Shown: positions 44,485 through 56,870, counted from the first letter of the stretch. The stretch: DNA of 64,000 bases from Coptis chinensis (GCA_015680905.1 CM027381.1:19569501-19633500); one strand, 5' to 3'. Notes: a model not told the origin generated them from the letters alone. Program-made: numbers and translations.

Positions 44485-45993
44485 TTGGTTGATAAGAGCC
44501 CAAAACTGTAGTTTTAACCCCTTAACAATAATACTTTTAGACCAATTATGCGAGTAATAAATAAGAGTTAATGTTGATTATGTGTTTTTATGTATTTCAG
44601 GCATAAAAGTTAATTATGTGCAGAAATGTGTCACTTTGGCAAGATAAAGGAGCAAGGGTTGGTTGCTAAGAAGTTCTATGATCAAAGGCCAAGATTCAAG
44701 GAGAAAAAGCCTTTGTAAAGCCCGGTCAAAGTTGAAAAGTCAAAGTCAACGCGGACAAAGATAGCGCACAAAAGTCAGCATAACTTCCGAAGACTGTATC
44801 TTTGGACTCAAACCTCGAAATTGGGCCTACCTTATGTCAAAACGACCGACTCGGAAAGAGATTTCCAATGGTCCAAGCCTTGATCCAATCAGAAGAGCAT
44901 AAGTGGATGAAAAGTCTGTTGAAGTCAAATCCAACTGAAAAGGCCTATGTGGACTGAAGAAATTGGGCTTTGGGCTCGATTTTCTGGCCCAAAACATGGC
45001 TCCTCAGCCCATGCACAAAAATATGGATCTGGTCTCCTCCTTTTCAACATACAAGACTTAACTCTGAAGGAATTAGTTTAGGTAGAAAGTAGCCATTAGA
45101 GAATAATCTAGATCTAGTTTTGAGAATCCATTAATTAGTTTATTAATTAGTTTTTATTATCTTGTTTTAATTTAGTATTTGAATCAATTGTTATTTATTT
45201 ATTAGATCAATAAAGTAGTTTGTTCTTCATAATATAGTTTCATTTCATTAATCATTGTAGTTTCAATTCCTAGATTTAGTCATTTGGCATTATTAGTTTC
45301 AATCAAATCTTGCATGAGTAGTTTCCATTTGAATTCAAATAAGCAAAGTTAAAATCTTTATACCATGTCTTGTTTAATTTTATTGGGAAATGATAGCATA
45401 ATGATTCTAGGCTAAACCTCCATTAGAGGGTTTGATGAAGCCTTGATAAAGCTTGATTTTTGTTAAGCGTAGAATAGTCGTAATTTCCATTCCATTCTAG
45501 AAAACAATTAGTTCACCATGAGAATGGGTTTGATTGTTTCACATGCTAGATGTTAGTTGGTAGAGATTACCATGAACAACTAGGGATTAGGAAGAACCAA
45601 TTGTTATGTGAAAACATTTCAATTCGGATTACGACGATTCTTCGTTAGTAAATTAAGTCGAGTTGAGGTGGAATCAATCCCCCCTAATTCTTTATCTAGT
45701 ATCAATTTAGTATTCCGTAGTCGTATAAATTCATATCTTGTTAGTATAATTTGCATCGTAGTATAACTTCGTAAAACTCTCATTGACTTTAGATAGACCG
45801 ATAGTCGTAGAAAATATTGAATACTAAAGAACTAGGAGTGGAACGAATCATTTACTCCAACTCTATTTCGATAGAATCAAGAGTAGAATAACTTTGATAA
45901 ATAATACACTCAAGTCTAGTTTTAGTTTTACTTGCGTTTAAGTTTCATCGCTTATTTGTGAGTAAAACTATTCATTTTACATTTATCATTGGT
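44485..45993. repeat. 5-bp TSD of the solo LTR
   Basis: TTGGT at 44485-44489 and 45989-45993. Confidence 0.85.
44490..45988 (+). mobile_element. 1.5-kb solo LTR (Athila-like)
   Basis: Starts TGATAAGAGCCCAAAACTG and ends ACATTTATCA, with a perfect 5-bp TSD and no internal retrotransposon sequence. The start resembles the Athila LTR start in this window (TGATAAGTGCTCAAAAAGTG), so an Athila-like origin is likely. Solo LTRs arise by recombination between the two LTRs of one element. It inserted into the Tat tandem-repeat region. Confidence 0.85.
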
Positions 45994-46170
45994 ATGAGGC
46001 ATGTGGTCAAAATCCAAGATAAAGCAAAAGAACAAAAGGTTATAATATGATCTGCAAGTGACGATGCATGATAGATCATTCAAACATTAAAGGTACGTCG
46101 TTATGCTTTGTTTTTCTATTCTAGCAATAACTACTTGGTTCAAAGCATATAGAAAGGTATATTTTCTGAT

Positions 46171-46335
46171 GATACAAGTCTAGCTAAGTATCACTAATAC
46201 TCTCTTTATAATTGAGGGTATTGAAAATATGATTTTCTTCTGATACTAGTATAAGTATCAGTGATACTCTCTTTTTGTTGAGGGTATCGAAAATATGGTT
46301 TTCTTTTGATACAAGTCTAAGTATCAGCGATATGC
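46171..46335. repeat. Second short tandem array in the Tat 3' region
   Basis: Two and a half units of about 66-71 bp beginning GATACAAGTCTAAGTATCA, each with TTGAGGGTATYGAAAATATG. Lies just before the end of the antisense ORF. Confidence 0.75.
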
Positions 46336-46561
46336 AAGTTCGGTGAAGGACATTGAGAAGTTCACGCAAGTTTTGTCGTTGATATATTCTTAGGAATTGA
46401 GAAATGGAAAGAAGCATAATTGAAGCATTCAAAAAAAATCAGAAACATAAGAGACAAAAGTTACTGATAAAGAAAGAAAAAGATTGTAGCAATATTACAA
46501 AACCAGAAAAAGATTGTAGCAAAATTAGTGCAGTTACAATTTTCCAGTACCACATAGTAAT

Positions 46562-49072
46562 GCCGACAAAATATCAGCTTTAAGAGGGAGGGGTACTAAG
46601 GAGACCATCTATCTCAGCAAATTCATCATTTTGGGTGATATTAGCACAAACGCGAGAAGCTACAGTGGTTGGTACATCAGGATTGACAGGAGGCACAGAT
46701 ACGGGGTCCTGGGCAACAACATCAAAGGGAGTGACTCCATTGGCTATAAGAACATCATGAGGGATATAGGGTCTGAAGGCTGTCAATTGTTCACCTAGAA
46801 TATTCAAAGTATCAACGACTTCATTAAATTCAGCATCAGAAGCGTCCTTGTACTTTGCCTCTTCTATAACGAAGTTGTCAGTAACATGCTTAAGAGTTTC
46901 TGCATGTTCAGCAATTTTTTGCTGTAAAGCCTTCTTGGCAGTTTCAGATTAACCTTTCGATTGATCTTCAGTTGATTATTCTCGGTTTTTAATTGAGTAT
47001 TTTCTCTTCTCAAGCTAGTTACTTCTCGAGTTAGCTTATCAAGTTTTTTTTTTTTTCTGAGCATTGATGGTTTTTTGGAAACGACCGATATCCAAATCTT
47101 GTGAATAGTGGAGATCAAATTGAGCCAGGGCATTTACCTTAGCCTACGAAAAACATGGGAACATATAAGCAGACATGAAAAGTTTGGTTAAGCAACATAA
47201 GGAAAACTAAGTATGAGTACCTTTTCAATGAAGTCACATAAATTTGTCAAGCGATCGACAGAAGACACTTTACACACCGCGAGTTTATCCATAGGAAGAA
47301 CGCAGTTAGTACAGAGTGTAACACCCAAATCCTTAGGAGGATTTTCACCAAGTAGTGATGCAGTTAAAGGGACATCCTGTCCATTAATTAAACAGAAGAC
47401 AGGACTAAAGATGGTACTAGGATCAGCAGAAGGAACAGAGTCAAGATTTTGGTCAGGAGCAAGACCACTCTCTCCCCAATTAGTTTTGTGCTTCTTGGAA
47501 CTAGTCTGACTATGATTATTTTGGGAGGAAGCGGCAGATTTATCTTGGGGAGCAGTAGCTGGGTTGACCTTAGCAGGAGCAGTCGGAATCTCAGAGGGAG
47601 GGACAAATTGCTTATCTTTAGGAGCTTGAACCGATACAGGTTCAGAAGCTTTATGTTTGTTCTTATCAGGTAAAAGGCAACCAACATTGGGATTCACGGA
47701 CTTTCGAGCCATATCTGTATACAACAAAATATGTTGATCAAATATATTTTGTAAAATGGGATATTCATAAAAGTCAGGAACTTCCTTTTTAATTTGGGGA
47801 AAAAGAGTTGGAGTCTTGGCAAGATTGTTATCTAAATAAGTCCAGAAGCATGGGGGAAGATGAGGAGGCAGTTCATGCAAAGCAAAGGAAGACATAAGGA
47901 AAGAAGGGTCATCTATGGGATTTTTCGAGGGGGATTGAGTTGAAGTTGGAAACTGACCCATTTTCTGAAGAGCCTGACTCTTAAGAACAAAAAAAGGCTC
48001 GCGATAGTTTTTGATATCAGGAAGGGGAACAATGACTTTGGGGTTCCCTTCTGCATTAGCCCTAGTACCCGAATTGATTTCTTCTTCGGTCCCTTGCAAA
48101 AGTCTGAGTACTCTATCTGAGTTCCTACGCACTTTGTCAAAATGAGGAAGGAAAACTGAAAAGAGGTAGAGAGGTTGGGGCCAGAGGGGAATTCCAATAT
48201 ATAAATATCGAAAGTAAATCAAAAGAAGGGTATACCTGAAGTATTGAAGACTTGATATTTTAAATGAGGATTCGCTGGAGTGTCGGCACTTTCCCATGGA
48301 CCCAGAACAACGATAGGATATTGTGTCTGTTCCGGCCCCCACAAATGTGGCCCAATAAAAGCCCAACTCAATACAAGCCCATGCTCAGTGTCCATTCTTT
48401 GTCGCTTTTACGGTTCTGACAAAGGATACCCCTAATGTTTGTCCGGGTATGTTTTTTGGGATAAAAATATCCGATATGCTTTTCACAAAATCTATAGTGC
48501 GTAAGGATATCAGACAATCTAATTCTATCAGCTTCATAGTTTTTAGGGGAGAGATGGCTATTGTAATAATTACAGACAAATAGTAATCTCCAAAAGTTAC
48601 CCATACCCTGACCAGGGGAAATGTTCAGATAGTTTAACACTTAACGATCGAGGTTCGTCAGAGAAAGTCTCAAACTAGCGACGATTTGCCCGACAGTAAC
48701 AATAATCCCTCGCTTGGTACCGCTTTGACACTGGGTGAAGGTTCGGGCACCAACATAATGTTGGAGGTAAAAGGTGGAGGGAATTTGATAGGCAGCTTGA
48801 ACTAAAACTAAGTTGGGTCTTTTGATGAAAAAAGCGCTAAGTCCATGTCTCTATTGACTCTTATCATCAATAGTATCGCGCTCAGATTCAGAATCAATAA
48901 TGGCGAAAGGATGACAAGGGACTCCTTTTACAACATATGATAACTCCCAAGAAAGATGAGGTTGTTCGGTATTAGCAGAAGTGGAGGCAAAAGCATGGCT
49001 ATCAAGTCTATCGCCAGAAAGGGTATCACCACTATCGACGCTAACATCAGAAATGGTGTCCTCACTTGCCAT
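46562..49072 (-). pseudogene. Antisense extra ORF of the Tat element (gypsy-type transposon domain plus coiled coil)
   Basis: Runs opposite to gag-pol, from ATG 49072 (MASEDTISDVSVDSGDTLSG) toward integrase. It has an acidic Ser-rich N-terminus, then a domain with VASLRLSLTNLDR and LNYLNISPGQGMGNFWRLLF (48368-48700). This resembles the 'putative gypsy type transposon' domain (Pfam Transposase_28-like, family recognised from memory). A Pro/Ser-rich middle (47188-47700) and a coiled coil (LTREVTSLRRENTQLKTENN, about 46950-47050) follow, ending IDGLLSTPPS at about 46580. Intron-like breaks occur. The function in Tat elements is unknown; a second copy of the architecture is at 61061-63240. Confidence 0.75.
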
Positions 49073-49725
49073 TAAAGGGGCTATAAGCAAAGAGGGGATG
49101 GCAAAGGTATTTTTTAGTATAAAAAATTTAATATATAACATAGCATTAATATAGTATTAGATTATTGGAAAATGTGAGACATAGGGTTGGCATATCGGAA
49201 ATATCTGAGATAACAATGTCCATATGGATATATCCGATAGTCATAACAGTACAAAGAAAAATACATGATTAAATCATCCTATGTAAACGAAGATGCGATT
49301 TTTTTCATAGTTAAGAGTTTAAGATAGTGTAGTATACCATCATATAAAGCACAAACATAAAAACAAAGACAGATTTGGAAAATTTGAATTCCAAAAACCA
49401 ACTTTAAAACCTTCAAACTGTCGTTTCGTATTCTTGCAAAATAAGTATATATCAATGCTGGTTCTAGATAAGTTAACCAAGTGCAGGGAAAAAGAAGTGT
49501 ACCTGGATTGAGTGCAAGAAAGAGTTTCTTCTTTGAAGAACAAGCTGGAATGCGGGAAGAATGCAAGGCGAAAAGACTTGGTGTGAGGAAGAAGCGTCTC
49601 TAAGAAGCTAGGGAAACGAAACGGTTGTTTTTTTTAATTTTAATATTCAAAGAAATGGATCAGGTGGTTATATGGGCCCAAATAAAACCGCTTCTCGAAA
49701 AATTGAAATTCCAGACGAGATTTCA

Positions 49726-49743
49726 GATTTTCGAGAGGGGTGA
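49726..49743 (+). other. Polypurine tract of the Tat element
   Basis: GAGAGGGGTGA lies immediately before the 3' LTR and would prime plus-strand synthesis. Confidence 0.7.
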
Positions 49744-50151
49744 TGTAGTGGGCAAATATCGCGCCCTTAAATATGTTAGCTGATATTTCGAAACTTAAGA
49801 TATTGACATAAAAGTCAATATCTCGAGATATTTCTAGATTATGTTTAAATGTTTGCAGGAATAAAGCGGGAAGTGAAAGAAGAAGGAAAAGGACAGGTGT
49901 TAAAGGCGGATTGGGGCAAGGCTAATCAATGAAACTATATAAAGACTGGATGAAGAAGAAATAGGATTCATTGAATCATTCTGGAAAAAATTCATTAGAA
50001 CATGAAAGGGAAAGAGTGGATCAGAGCGATTGTAAACTTTCTATCTCTAAATCAATAAAAATCTTTAATTCAATTCCATTCACTCTATCATTCATCTATC
50101 AATATTGTGCAATCTAAGAACATTCAAGGATAGAAGTTTTTGGCAAACACA
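49744..50151 (+). repeat. 3' LTR of the Tat element
   Basis: About 408 bp, starts TGTAGTGGGC, ends CAAACACA. It matches the 5' LTR, including the GATATTGAC hairpin and the ACTATATAAAGACTGG-like sequence that may hold the TATA box (5' copy ACTATACAAAGACCGG). Confidence 0.88.
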
Positions 50152-50470
50152 CAGACGTCTGATATAAAATGTTGTCTTTCTGTTTCTTCAACCTAAGTCA
50201 AGACCAAGAGAGAAGTCATTGGCTGGAATAAATGGATATGGAGATACTGCATCCACTCTACAGACTCTAGCATGGAAATTATATCCTAGATGTGCAGCTA
50301 CTCAAACTAACATACGAAAAAGGTCATACACCTAACAACCAGGTACTTTGTGTGCAAAACTGCAGGTGAAGATGTTCAACACTTACTACGGGAATGTTAT
50401 ATGGGGTGTACAACATAGGTGTAGGAGTTGACACAAACAAGCTATTTTGATGACAGTCGTACCATTCTAG
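50152..50470 (+). pseudogene. LINE ORF2 remnant, right part (zinc-binding region)
   Basis: Continues the LINE sequence cut at 20840: REVIGWNKWIWRYCIHS, then CKTAGEDVQHLLRECYMG, the C-x2-C...H-x4-C-like knuckle of zf-RVT. Frame breaks are present. Confidence 0.5.
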
Positions 50471-51161
50471 GTGTTAAAGGGGCAATACAATGAGGATGGA
50501 CATGGCTTTGGGTGGAATCGTATTCGTTAGCTGCACTCAAGACCTCCAAATCAGGTGCAACGCTATGGATAGTCGGATCAAGATGGGAGATGTAAAAAAT
50601 AGTCTGCGCTGCCTAATAGTCTCAATGCCTTTGGGAGACATAATATCAGAAAGCAGATTTTGGTGTAAGAATGTAAGATTACAAGTTGACGACACTTTTT
50701 TGTACGAAAGGACCCATGGTTATATAAATGGGAGGTCCGAGACCAGGTCTAAGAAAATATCACTTAACCTGGAAAATACTCTTTCGTGGCCTACAAGCAC
50801 TTTACTGACTCGTTGAGATGAAAAAGATAATCAAAGGAACTGGATAGATTCAAATTTACTTCATTTAGGGACCTAACTGCTCTGAAATCTTAACTGACAT
50901 ATTCAGAAGGTTAAAGGCGTTCTAACATACACAGGAAATGGGGACCTTTAGTGAAAGAATGGGAGTAACTTAGTGTTATGACATATTCTTGATCCTGTGT
51001 ACCAAACTTTCTTTCTTTAGTTCAAAACTTTCGGTAGCAGATTTTCTTATCCTTTCCTTCCCTCCAAAACTTTCTTTTTCGGGTAAAAGCATCCACAAAC
51101 CAAGGAAGAAAGTGATAGATCAGCTTCAGGCAACTTGAAACCAGCTTCCAATCGACATATA
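50471..51161 (+). other. Unassigned segment, probably LINE remnants and 5' leader of LINE D
   Basis: A + strand open frame at 50490-50816 has no recognisable domain. From about 51050 the sequence probably belongs to the 5' UTR of the following LINE. Nothing else seen. Confidence 0.3.
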
Positions 51162-52572
51162 ATGGATAACTCTCAAGCTCCTCTTGTTGTCAATGCTACG
51201 GTAACGACTGCCTCTCCATGGAGTTCTTTATTTAAAGGTCCATCAAGACTCACAAATCTGCCTTGAAGAGCTTTACTCTGTTATGCAAGGCGGAGTTGCT
51301 CAAGTGCCTCGAGAATATAATCGATCAAGGTAAAACTCAATGGAAAGACTACTTAATTGGATTTTTTTTTCTAGAAAACGCCTCTCCTTTCCAATGGTAA
51401 AGGAATTTCTTACAAAAACTGGAAATTGAAAGCTTCTTTGAAATCACAACCGATAAGGAGTCGTTTCTATATTAGTTTTTCAAGTGGTGAGGATAGAAAA
51501 ACGATTCTTGAGGTTGGGCCGTGTTCATTGCAGGTCGTGTTTTTGTTCTTAAACCTTGGGACGGTTGAGATAGAAAAATATAGGAGTAAGATTGCTCTGA
51601 GTTCAACTGGGTTAAGTTTAATGATGTACCAAAAGAGATGTGGACACTAGATGGGATCTCTTACGTGGCAAGCTTAGTTTGGGGACCTATGTTCATAGAT
51701 GAAGCTACTGTTTGAAAAGGAAAAGACTTTCCTTTGCAAGAATATGTGTTGAGATTCCGGTAAATCATAAGTATGAACCGACGGTCAAGCTAAAGGTTGA
51801 GGAAAGAGAAGTGGTGGTTGGAGTAGAATACACATGGAAACCATCGTCTTGTGAGAAATGCAAGATTTTTGGGCATAACACTGCTAAATGCAATAAGATG
51901 ACTACACAGACTTGGGTTGCTCGTACAACAGTGGAGCATGGAAGCACTAGTGGAAATGTAAACCAACAGAGAGCAGAGAATGGAACACAGATGGTTATGG
52001 TCAGGGCAGACACCACAGTCAGAGGGACTATGGTAGAGAAAGAAAATGCAAATCAGAACACAGTGATGCCAGAGGTAAACACAAATGGCAAAACTGCTCA
52101 AGAGGATACACTGTCTGATGATGGATCACAATTATATGAAGAAACCAGGACAGAACTTCCACCAAATGATATGGAATGCACAGAGCATGTACCAGAAAAT
52201 ATCGTAGAGACTATTGTACCGGTGGCGACTACACCTCAATGTTTAGAAATAGAAGTTTACAATGAATTCCAATGCATACAAGATGAAAATGCAGAAGAGG
52301 GAGACAACATACCAATAATTCAGTGGAGGAAAGGGAAATCTATAGAAAAGGTAACGGGGAGGCCACGCAAAGATCTGGGAGGACAAAGGAATCGAAAAAG
52401 TCCATCGCAAAAGCGGATCGAGGGGATCATTGAGAAACAGTACTGTCAAGAACATGGGATTTTTGAACTTGCAGATGAGAGTGAAAGTGATATGGAGGAT
52501 GACATATCAAAGAATAATGAAGAAATCTTTACAGAGCACAAGGGAAAGAGAGCAACCAAGTGGGGTACTTAG
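51162..52572 (+). pseudogene. LINE D ORF1 (DUF4283 plus CCHC zinc knuckle)
   Basis: Starts MDNSQAPLVVNATVTTASPW. A stop and shifts occur between 51267 and 51700 in the DUF4283 region (readable as FLTKNWKLKASLKS, LEVGPCSLQVVFLF, DGISYVASL in different frames). From 51712 one clean frame runs to 52572: RLSFARICVEIPVNHKYEPT, the CCHC knuckle CEKCKIFGHNTAKC (C-x2-C-x4-H-x4-C, about residue 55), then an acidic/Asn-rich region and a Lys/Arg-rich end. ORF1 proteins chaperone LINE RNA. A Lys/Arg-rich stretch (about 52580-52722) in a further frame could be its lost C-terminus. Confidence 0.82.
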
Positions 52573-52722
52573 TTCTCAGAGTATGGTGGAAACAAGGGCT
52601 CAGAAGAATGGGAAACAAAAGCAAAAGCAACAACTGAGCCAGACCCAACCCAAGAAAGGAACACATAAAAAGAACAAAGGCAGGCCGAAAGGGTCGGGAA
52701 ACAAAAACAATACAAATCATAG

Positions 52723-53620
52723 ATGAAGATGTGTGTATGGAATGTGAGGGGACTGAACGACATCAATAAAGCAAAGGAGATAAATAAGTTTAGACTAGAG
52801 AGTAAAATGGTTTTGTTTGGGTTATTAGAAACAAAAGTAAGGGCAGATCGTTTCCATAGCATTAGCAGTGTTTGCTGCCCTTTATGGCCTTTCGAAAACA
52901 ATTATGGTTCGAACCCGAGTGGAAGGATATGGGTAGCTTGGGACCCAAATTTTGTGTCAGTGACAAAGCTTTTGAAACCCCCGTCGGATGATCCATCGCC
53001 ATGTTAGGATACTTCCCATGAATAAGAGCTTATTCTTATCAATCATATATGGTAGTAATAATGAGGAATGAAAAGAGTTTCTCTTTGGAACTCAATTGAT
53101 AGTATTCACGGGAGTTTAAATGGAGCCCGGTGTTTGTTGGGCGATTTTAAGCGTGTGCTATACTCATTCGAAAGAGTGGGAGCTGCAGGTTCATCCAAGG
53201 GACACTCAACCTTTTGCTAGTCTATACGAGTTGAATGCAACAGGAAACTACTACACTTGGACCAATTTTGGTGATGGGTACAAGGAAGTATTCCAAGATA
53301 GATAGATGTGTGGTAAACTGTTTATGGAGTAATCAATTTACCTATTCTTTTGCTGAATTCCTCACCTTTGATATCTCTCGATCATTCGCCAATCATGCTT
53401 GAGTTACGGAATCGATAAACCGAACACTCCTTTTAGAATGTGTAATTTTTGGATGTTGCACTCAGACTTCAAGGAGCTGTTAACTGTGACTTGGGAATTG
53501 GATGTAGGTGGCAGTCCTTTATATATCTTGTCACGCGAAACTCAGATTGCTTAAGAATAAACTGAAAGGTTGGGCTAGGCATCATTGTTACGATCTATAT
53601 AGAAAAACAAAGCAGCTCGT
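52723..53620 (+). pseudogene. LINE D ORF2, endonuclease part
   Basis: ATG 52723 opens MKMCVWNVRGLNDINKAKEI, the N-terminus of apurinic-type L1 endonucleases, then VLFGLLETKVRADR (catalytic-type Glu in LLETK) and SGRIWVAWDP. Later blocks at 53165-53305 (RDTQPFASLYELNATGNYYT, WTNFGDG) are in another frame. Stops at 53006 and 53304 break the domain. It nicks target DNA in active elements. Confidence 0.8.
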
Positions 53621-53767
53621 GTGGGAGAAACATTGAGAAGGAGATTCAAAGCCAACCGCTAGATATGCAACTCATGGCAAAGGAGAGAACAGACTAGACA
53701 AGTGTTATGTGATTTTATTGACATGGAGTGTGCAGACTTTCAGCAGCGAACGATCTGATCTGGTTGG

Positions 53768-55294
53768 TTGACTTATAGGGAGAGGTGTAATGCGTATTTT
53801 CACAATGCAATGAAGGAGAAGAAAGGACGGAAACTGATATGGTGCCTAAGTGATAATACTGGGAATAGAATAGAAGGACATGAACTTGTGAGCAATGCTT
53901 TTGTATCTTATTACAAAACCCTAATCGGTTCTCCTTCTCAAGCCTTGTGCACTCCGGATTTCCTTGAATTGTTACATTTTAGGAATGTTGTACAACAAGA
54001 TGATGCTCAGATGCTCTCTAAAGATGTTACGGATGTGGAAATCAAGGAAGCTCTTTTTAGTATGGCAGACAATAAGTCCCCGGGGCCTGATGGGTTCAAT
54101 GCAGAATTTTTCAAAAGGAATTGGGAATGTGTGAAAGATATCTTTCTTGCAGCTATCCACTCGGTATTCACTCAGAATTTCATCCATAAAGGAGTGAACT
54201 CAACTCACTTGTGCATGATACCAAAAATTTCAAAACCTACAAAGGTGGAGGAATTTAGACCAATTGCATGTTGTAATGTGGTCTACAAATGTGTATCAAA
54301 GTGCTCACAAATAGGATTCACTCATTACCTCACGAGTTGGTATCCCCTGAATCATCGGCTTTTATCCGGGTAGAACAATTCAAGACAATCTTTGCTAGCA
54401 CATGAATTGATCGAGGAGGATATGCTAGAAGCCATGGTCCAAACGCTGCTCAATGAAAATTGATATAAAGAAGGCATATGACTCAATTAGTTGGGCTACC
54501 ATTGAAAAGTCTTTGCATATCGCCTAAGGTTTCCACAAAAATTCATTGGTTGGATCAAAATGTGTTACACCTCACCAACCTATTCAATCCTCGTCAATGG
54601 CTCTCCCCAAGGGTATTTTGAAGGAAAGAAAGGTTTGAGACAAGGAGACCCTTTATCCCCATATCTCTTTGTTTTAGTCATGGAGATTTTGAATGGATTA
54701 CTAGAGCAAAGTGTCTTAGAAGGGGACTTCAAGTATCATTCAAAATGTAAGGAGCTGGGCATCACTCACATCTGTTTCGCAGATGATATCTTGTTGTTTA
54801 GCAAGGGAGATATGAGATCTCTAGAAGCCATCAAAGGGGTTATTATGAAGTTTACAGAGTGTATAGGGCTTCACATCAACTATTCAAAGACTTCAATCCT
54901 TACTGGTAGCATGTCTAGCACTGAAAGCAACCAAGTGGCTGATCTGCTTGGAGTCACACTAGTCGAACCTCCCATAATATATCTGGGATTACCCCTTACG
55001 GCCACAAGATTGGGAATCAAAGTATGCATGCCATTAGTTGAGAAGATCACGGAAAGAATAAGCAACTGGAAGAACAAATCACTATCAAAGGCAGGTAGAC
55101 TGGAACTAGTGCACTCGGTATTGTCATCTCTACATACATATTGGACAAGAAATTTTATTCTCCCCAAAAAAGTGTTGGAAAAGGTTGCAAAAATCTGTAA
55201 TAGATTTCTATGGTTTGGACCGAAATGTCAAAGAAAATGCACCATGCCAGTAGTGGGATTTGTCGGGATGAGTAAAAAGAACAAGGTGGACTAG
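53768..55294 (+). pseudogene. LINE D ORF2, reverse transcriptase part
   Basis: Blocks: ALFSMADNKSPGPDGFNAEF, HLCMIPKISKPTKVEEFRPI, then after a break LVNGSPQGYFEGKKGLRQGD, PLSPYLFVLVME, and the catalytic motif HICFADDILLFSKG with both Asp residues. Then LHINYSKTSILTG, IIYLGLPLTATRL and LSKAGRLELVHSVLSSL, the classic plant LINE thumb. Two long frames (53768-54373 and 54560-55294) are separated by a frameshifted stretch containing IDIKKAYDSI-like sequence. Confidence 0.88.
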
Positions 55295-56870
55295 CTATAG
55301 TTGATCGGTGTGTGTGGAACAAGGCTGCCTTACAAAGTGGCCTTATCTATAAGATAGCATGTTTTGCCGATCACGATTTGGGTGAAATGGGTCAGGAAGC
55401 ATCACATTGGTAAAAAAATTCTTACGGACTATGGAAATACCCCGGAGATGCCTCTTGGGTATGGAGAAACATCCTCAAGCATAGAAAAGAAGTTATTCAT
55501 CTTTTCCGAGCACCGATAGCAAGAGGAACTCAAACTTTGATCCGCACGACCCTTGGTGCATCGAGCAACCTCTATTGTTCCATGAAAATGCTAGCCTTAT
55601 AACAATACCGGTTAATGCTACAAGATGCAGAGTTTAATTTCTAATGGTGAGTGGAATGAAGTGATACATCAGCTCCCCTAACTGTGGCCTAAAGGATCGA
55701 TTCTCAAAACAAAGATTCACTCTAATCTTGAAGATGATATGGTGATATGGACGCCAACTAGCATGGGAAGATTTCTGATAAAAATCAGCCTATTGGCATT
55801 GAAGAAGGTAAGACCAAAGCGTTAAATGGTATCGAAGTTGTGTGGGGAAATTAGTCTTGCCTAGACACTTGTTCACGGGATGGATGCTCTTTGGTGGACA
55901 CATCCCTACTCAAGACAGATTAGTGAACAAGAAAGTGATTGCCCACTCAAGTTGTAGCTTCCGTAATGCTAGTAGGGAAAATTGAAACACCTTTTCTTTG
56001 AATGCCCCAAACAAGGTGGCTTTGGTCAAAAACTAAAAGTTTCCTTGGGCTCAAGAGCCAAGTCGATGGATCGAATGAAGAATGGTATTCAATATTCAGA
56101 AGGTGTAGGAAGAACTCTATAGAATTTGAAGTGTTGAAAGTCTTTATCAATGCAATGATTTATGCCATATGGATGGAGCGAAACAGGAGAAAATTCAGGG
56201 CTAAATCGAGAAGTATGCAACAAGTATATGACAAGATGATCAGGGAACTAAAGATCTACTTGCAAGGGAGTATAAAGGAGGTACCCGACACACCGAAATG
56301 TAGAGAATTGTTTCTCAGACTCGGCATTGATGTGAGATTCAAAGCCAAGAACTCTATATGGTGTACATGGTGCAGACCAGAAGAAGATGAACTCATGTTA
56401 AATGGTGATGGGTCAGTAGAGGATAACAACAACGGATATGGAGGAGTGATAAGAAACAGACAAGGGAACACTCTCCTAGCATACACGGGATCCTCTACAA
56501 AGAAATCGGTACTGTATCAAGAGTTAATGGCAGTAGATAAAGGTTTAGTTGGTGCTACATTCTTGGGTGTAAGAAAGCCGAGGATAGGATCCGATTCCCT
56601 AAGGACCGATCAATGCAATACAAGGAAGAGAAGAAGTCCCATGGTATTGTCTTTGATCTACATGCTTCAATCATGGCTAAGATCCGAACTTTTGAGAGAG
56701 TGAATGTGATACATGTGTTTAGAGAGTCCAATCAAGCAGCTGATTTTCTCTCTAAGTGCAGTAAGGAAGGCGATGATCATCTGAGTTTTTTCATAGGTCC
56801 ATATGATGCAAAACTTTGTAATATTCTAGAGCGGGATGCATCTGGAATAATGTATGAGAGAATTCATTGA
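55295..56870 (+). pseudogene. LINE D ORF2, zinc-binding and RNase H parts
   Basis: The zf-RVT region (about 55.3-56.0 kb) is decayed. From 56002 a frame runs through AIWMERNRRKFRAKSRSMQQ and VRFKAKNSIWCTWCRPEEDE into RNase H: LNGDGSVEDNNNGYGGVIRN (first Asp), LYQELMAVDKGLVGA (Glu), RIGSDSL (second Asp). After a frameshift at about 56615 it continues with VIHVFRESNQAADFLSKCSK (final Asp) to a stop at 56870. RNase H is found in a subset of plant L1 elements and removes the RNA template. Confidence 0.85.

Larger units (their letters stand above)
20841..50151 (+). mobile_element. Tat-lineage Ty3/gypsy retrotransposon, 29.3 kb including nested insertions
   Basis: Bounded by two LTRs of about 400 bp (TGTAGTGGGC ... 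CAAACACA). The internal order is gag, protease, reverse transcriptase, RNase H, a second (archaeal-type) RNase H, integrase, tandem repeats, and an antisense ORF before the 3' LTR. Dual RNase H plus antisense extra ORF are hallmarks of the Tat group (Retand/Grande/Ogre relatives). Removing the CACTA (8.1 kb), Athila (8.8 kb) and solo LTR (1.5 kb) leaves about 10.8 kb, a normal Tat size. Stops and frameshifts in gag and pol make it inactive. Confidence 0.9.
20836..50156. repeat. Degraded 5-bp TSD of the Tat-lineage gypsy element
   Basis: CAGAT at 20836-20840 and CAGAC at 50152-50156 flank the outer LTR ends and differ at one base, consistent with a 5-bp duplication that has aged. Confidence 0.6.

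Noticed and set aside
47213-47673. Plus-strand ORFs at 47.2-47.7 kb
   Set aside because: Antisense to the Pro/Ser-rich part of the Tat antisense gene, with no independent domain.
52569-52901. Minus-strand hydrophobic ORF over LINE D
   Set aside because: Shadow of the LINE ORF1/ORF2 junction; the Leu/Phe-rich composition arises from the reverse complement of Lys/Gln-rich coding sequence.
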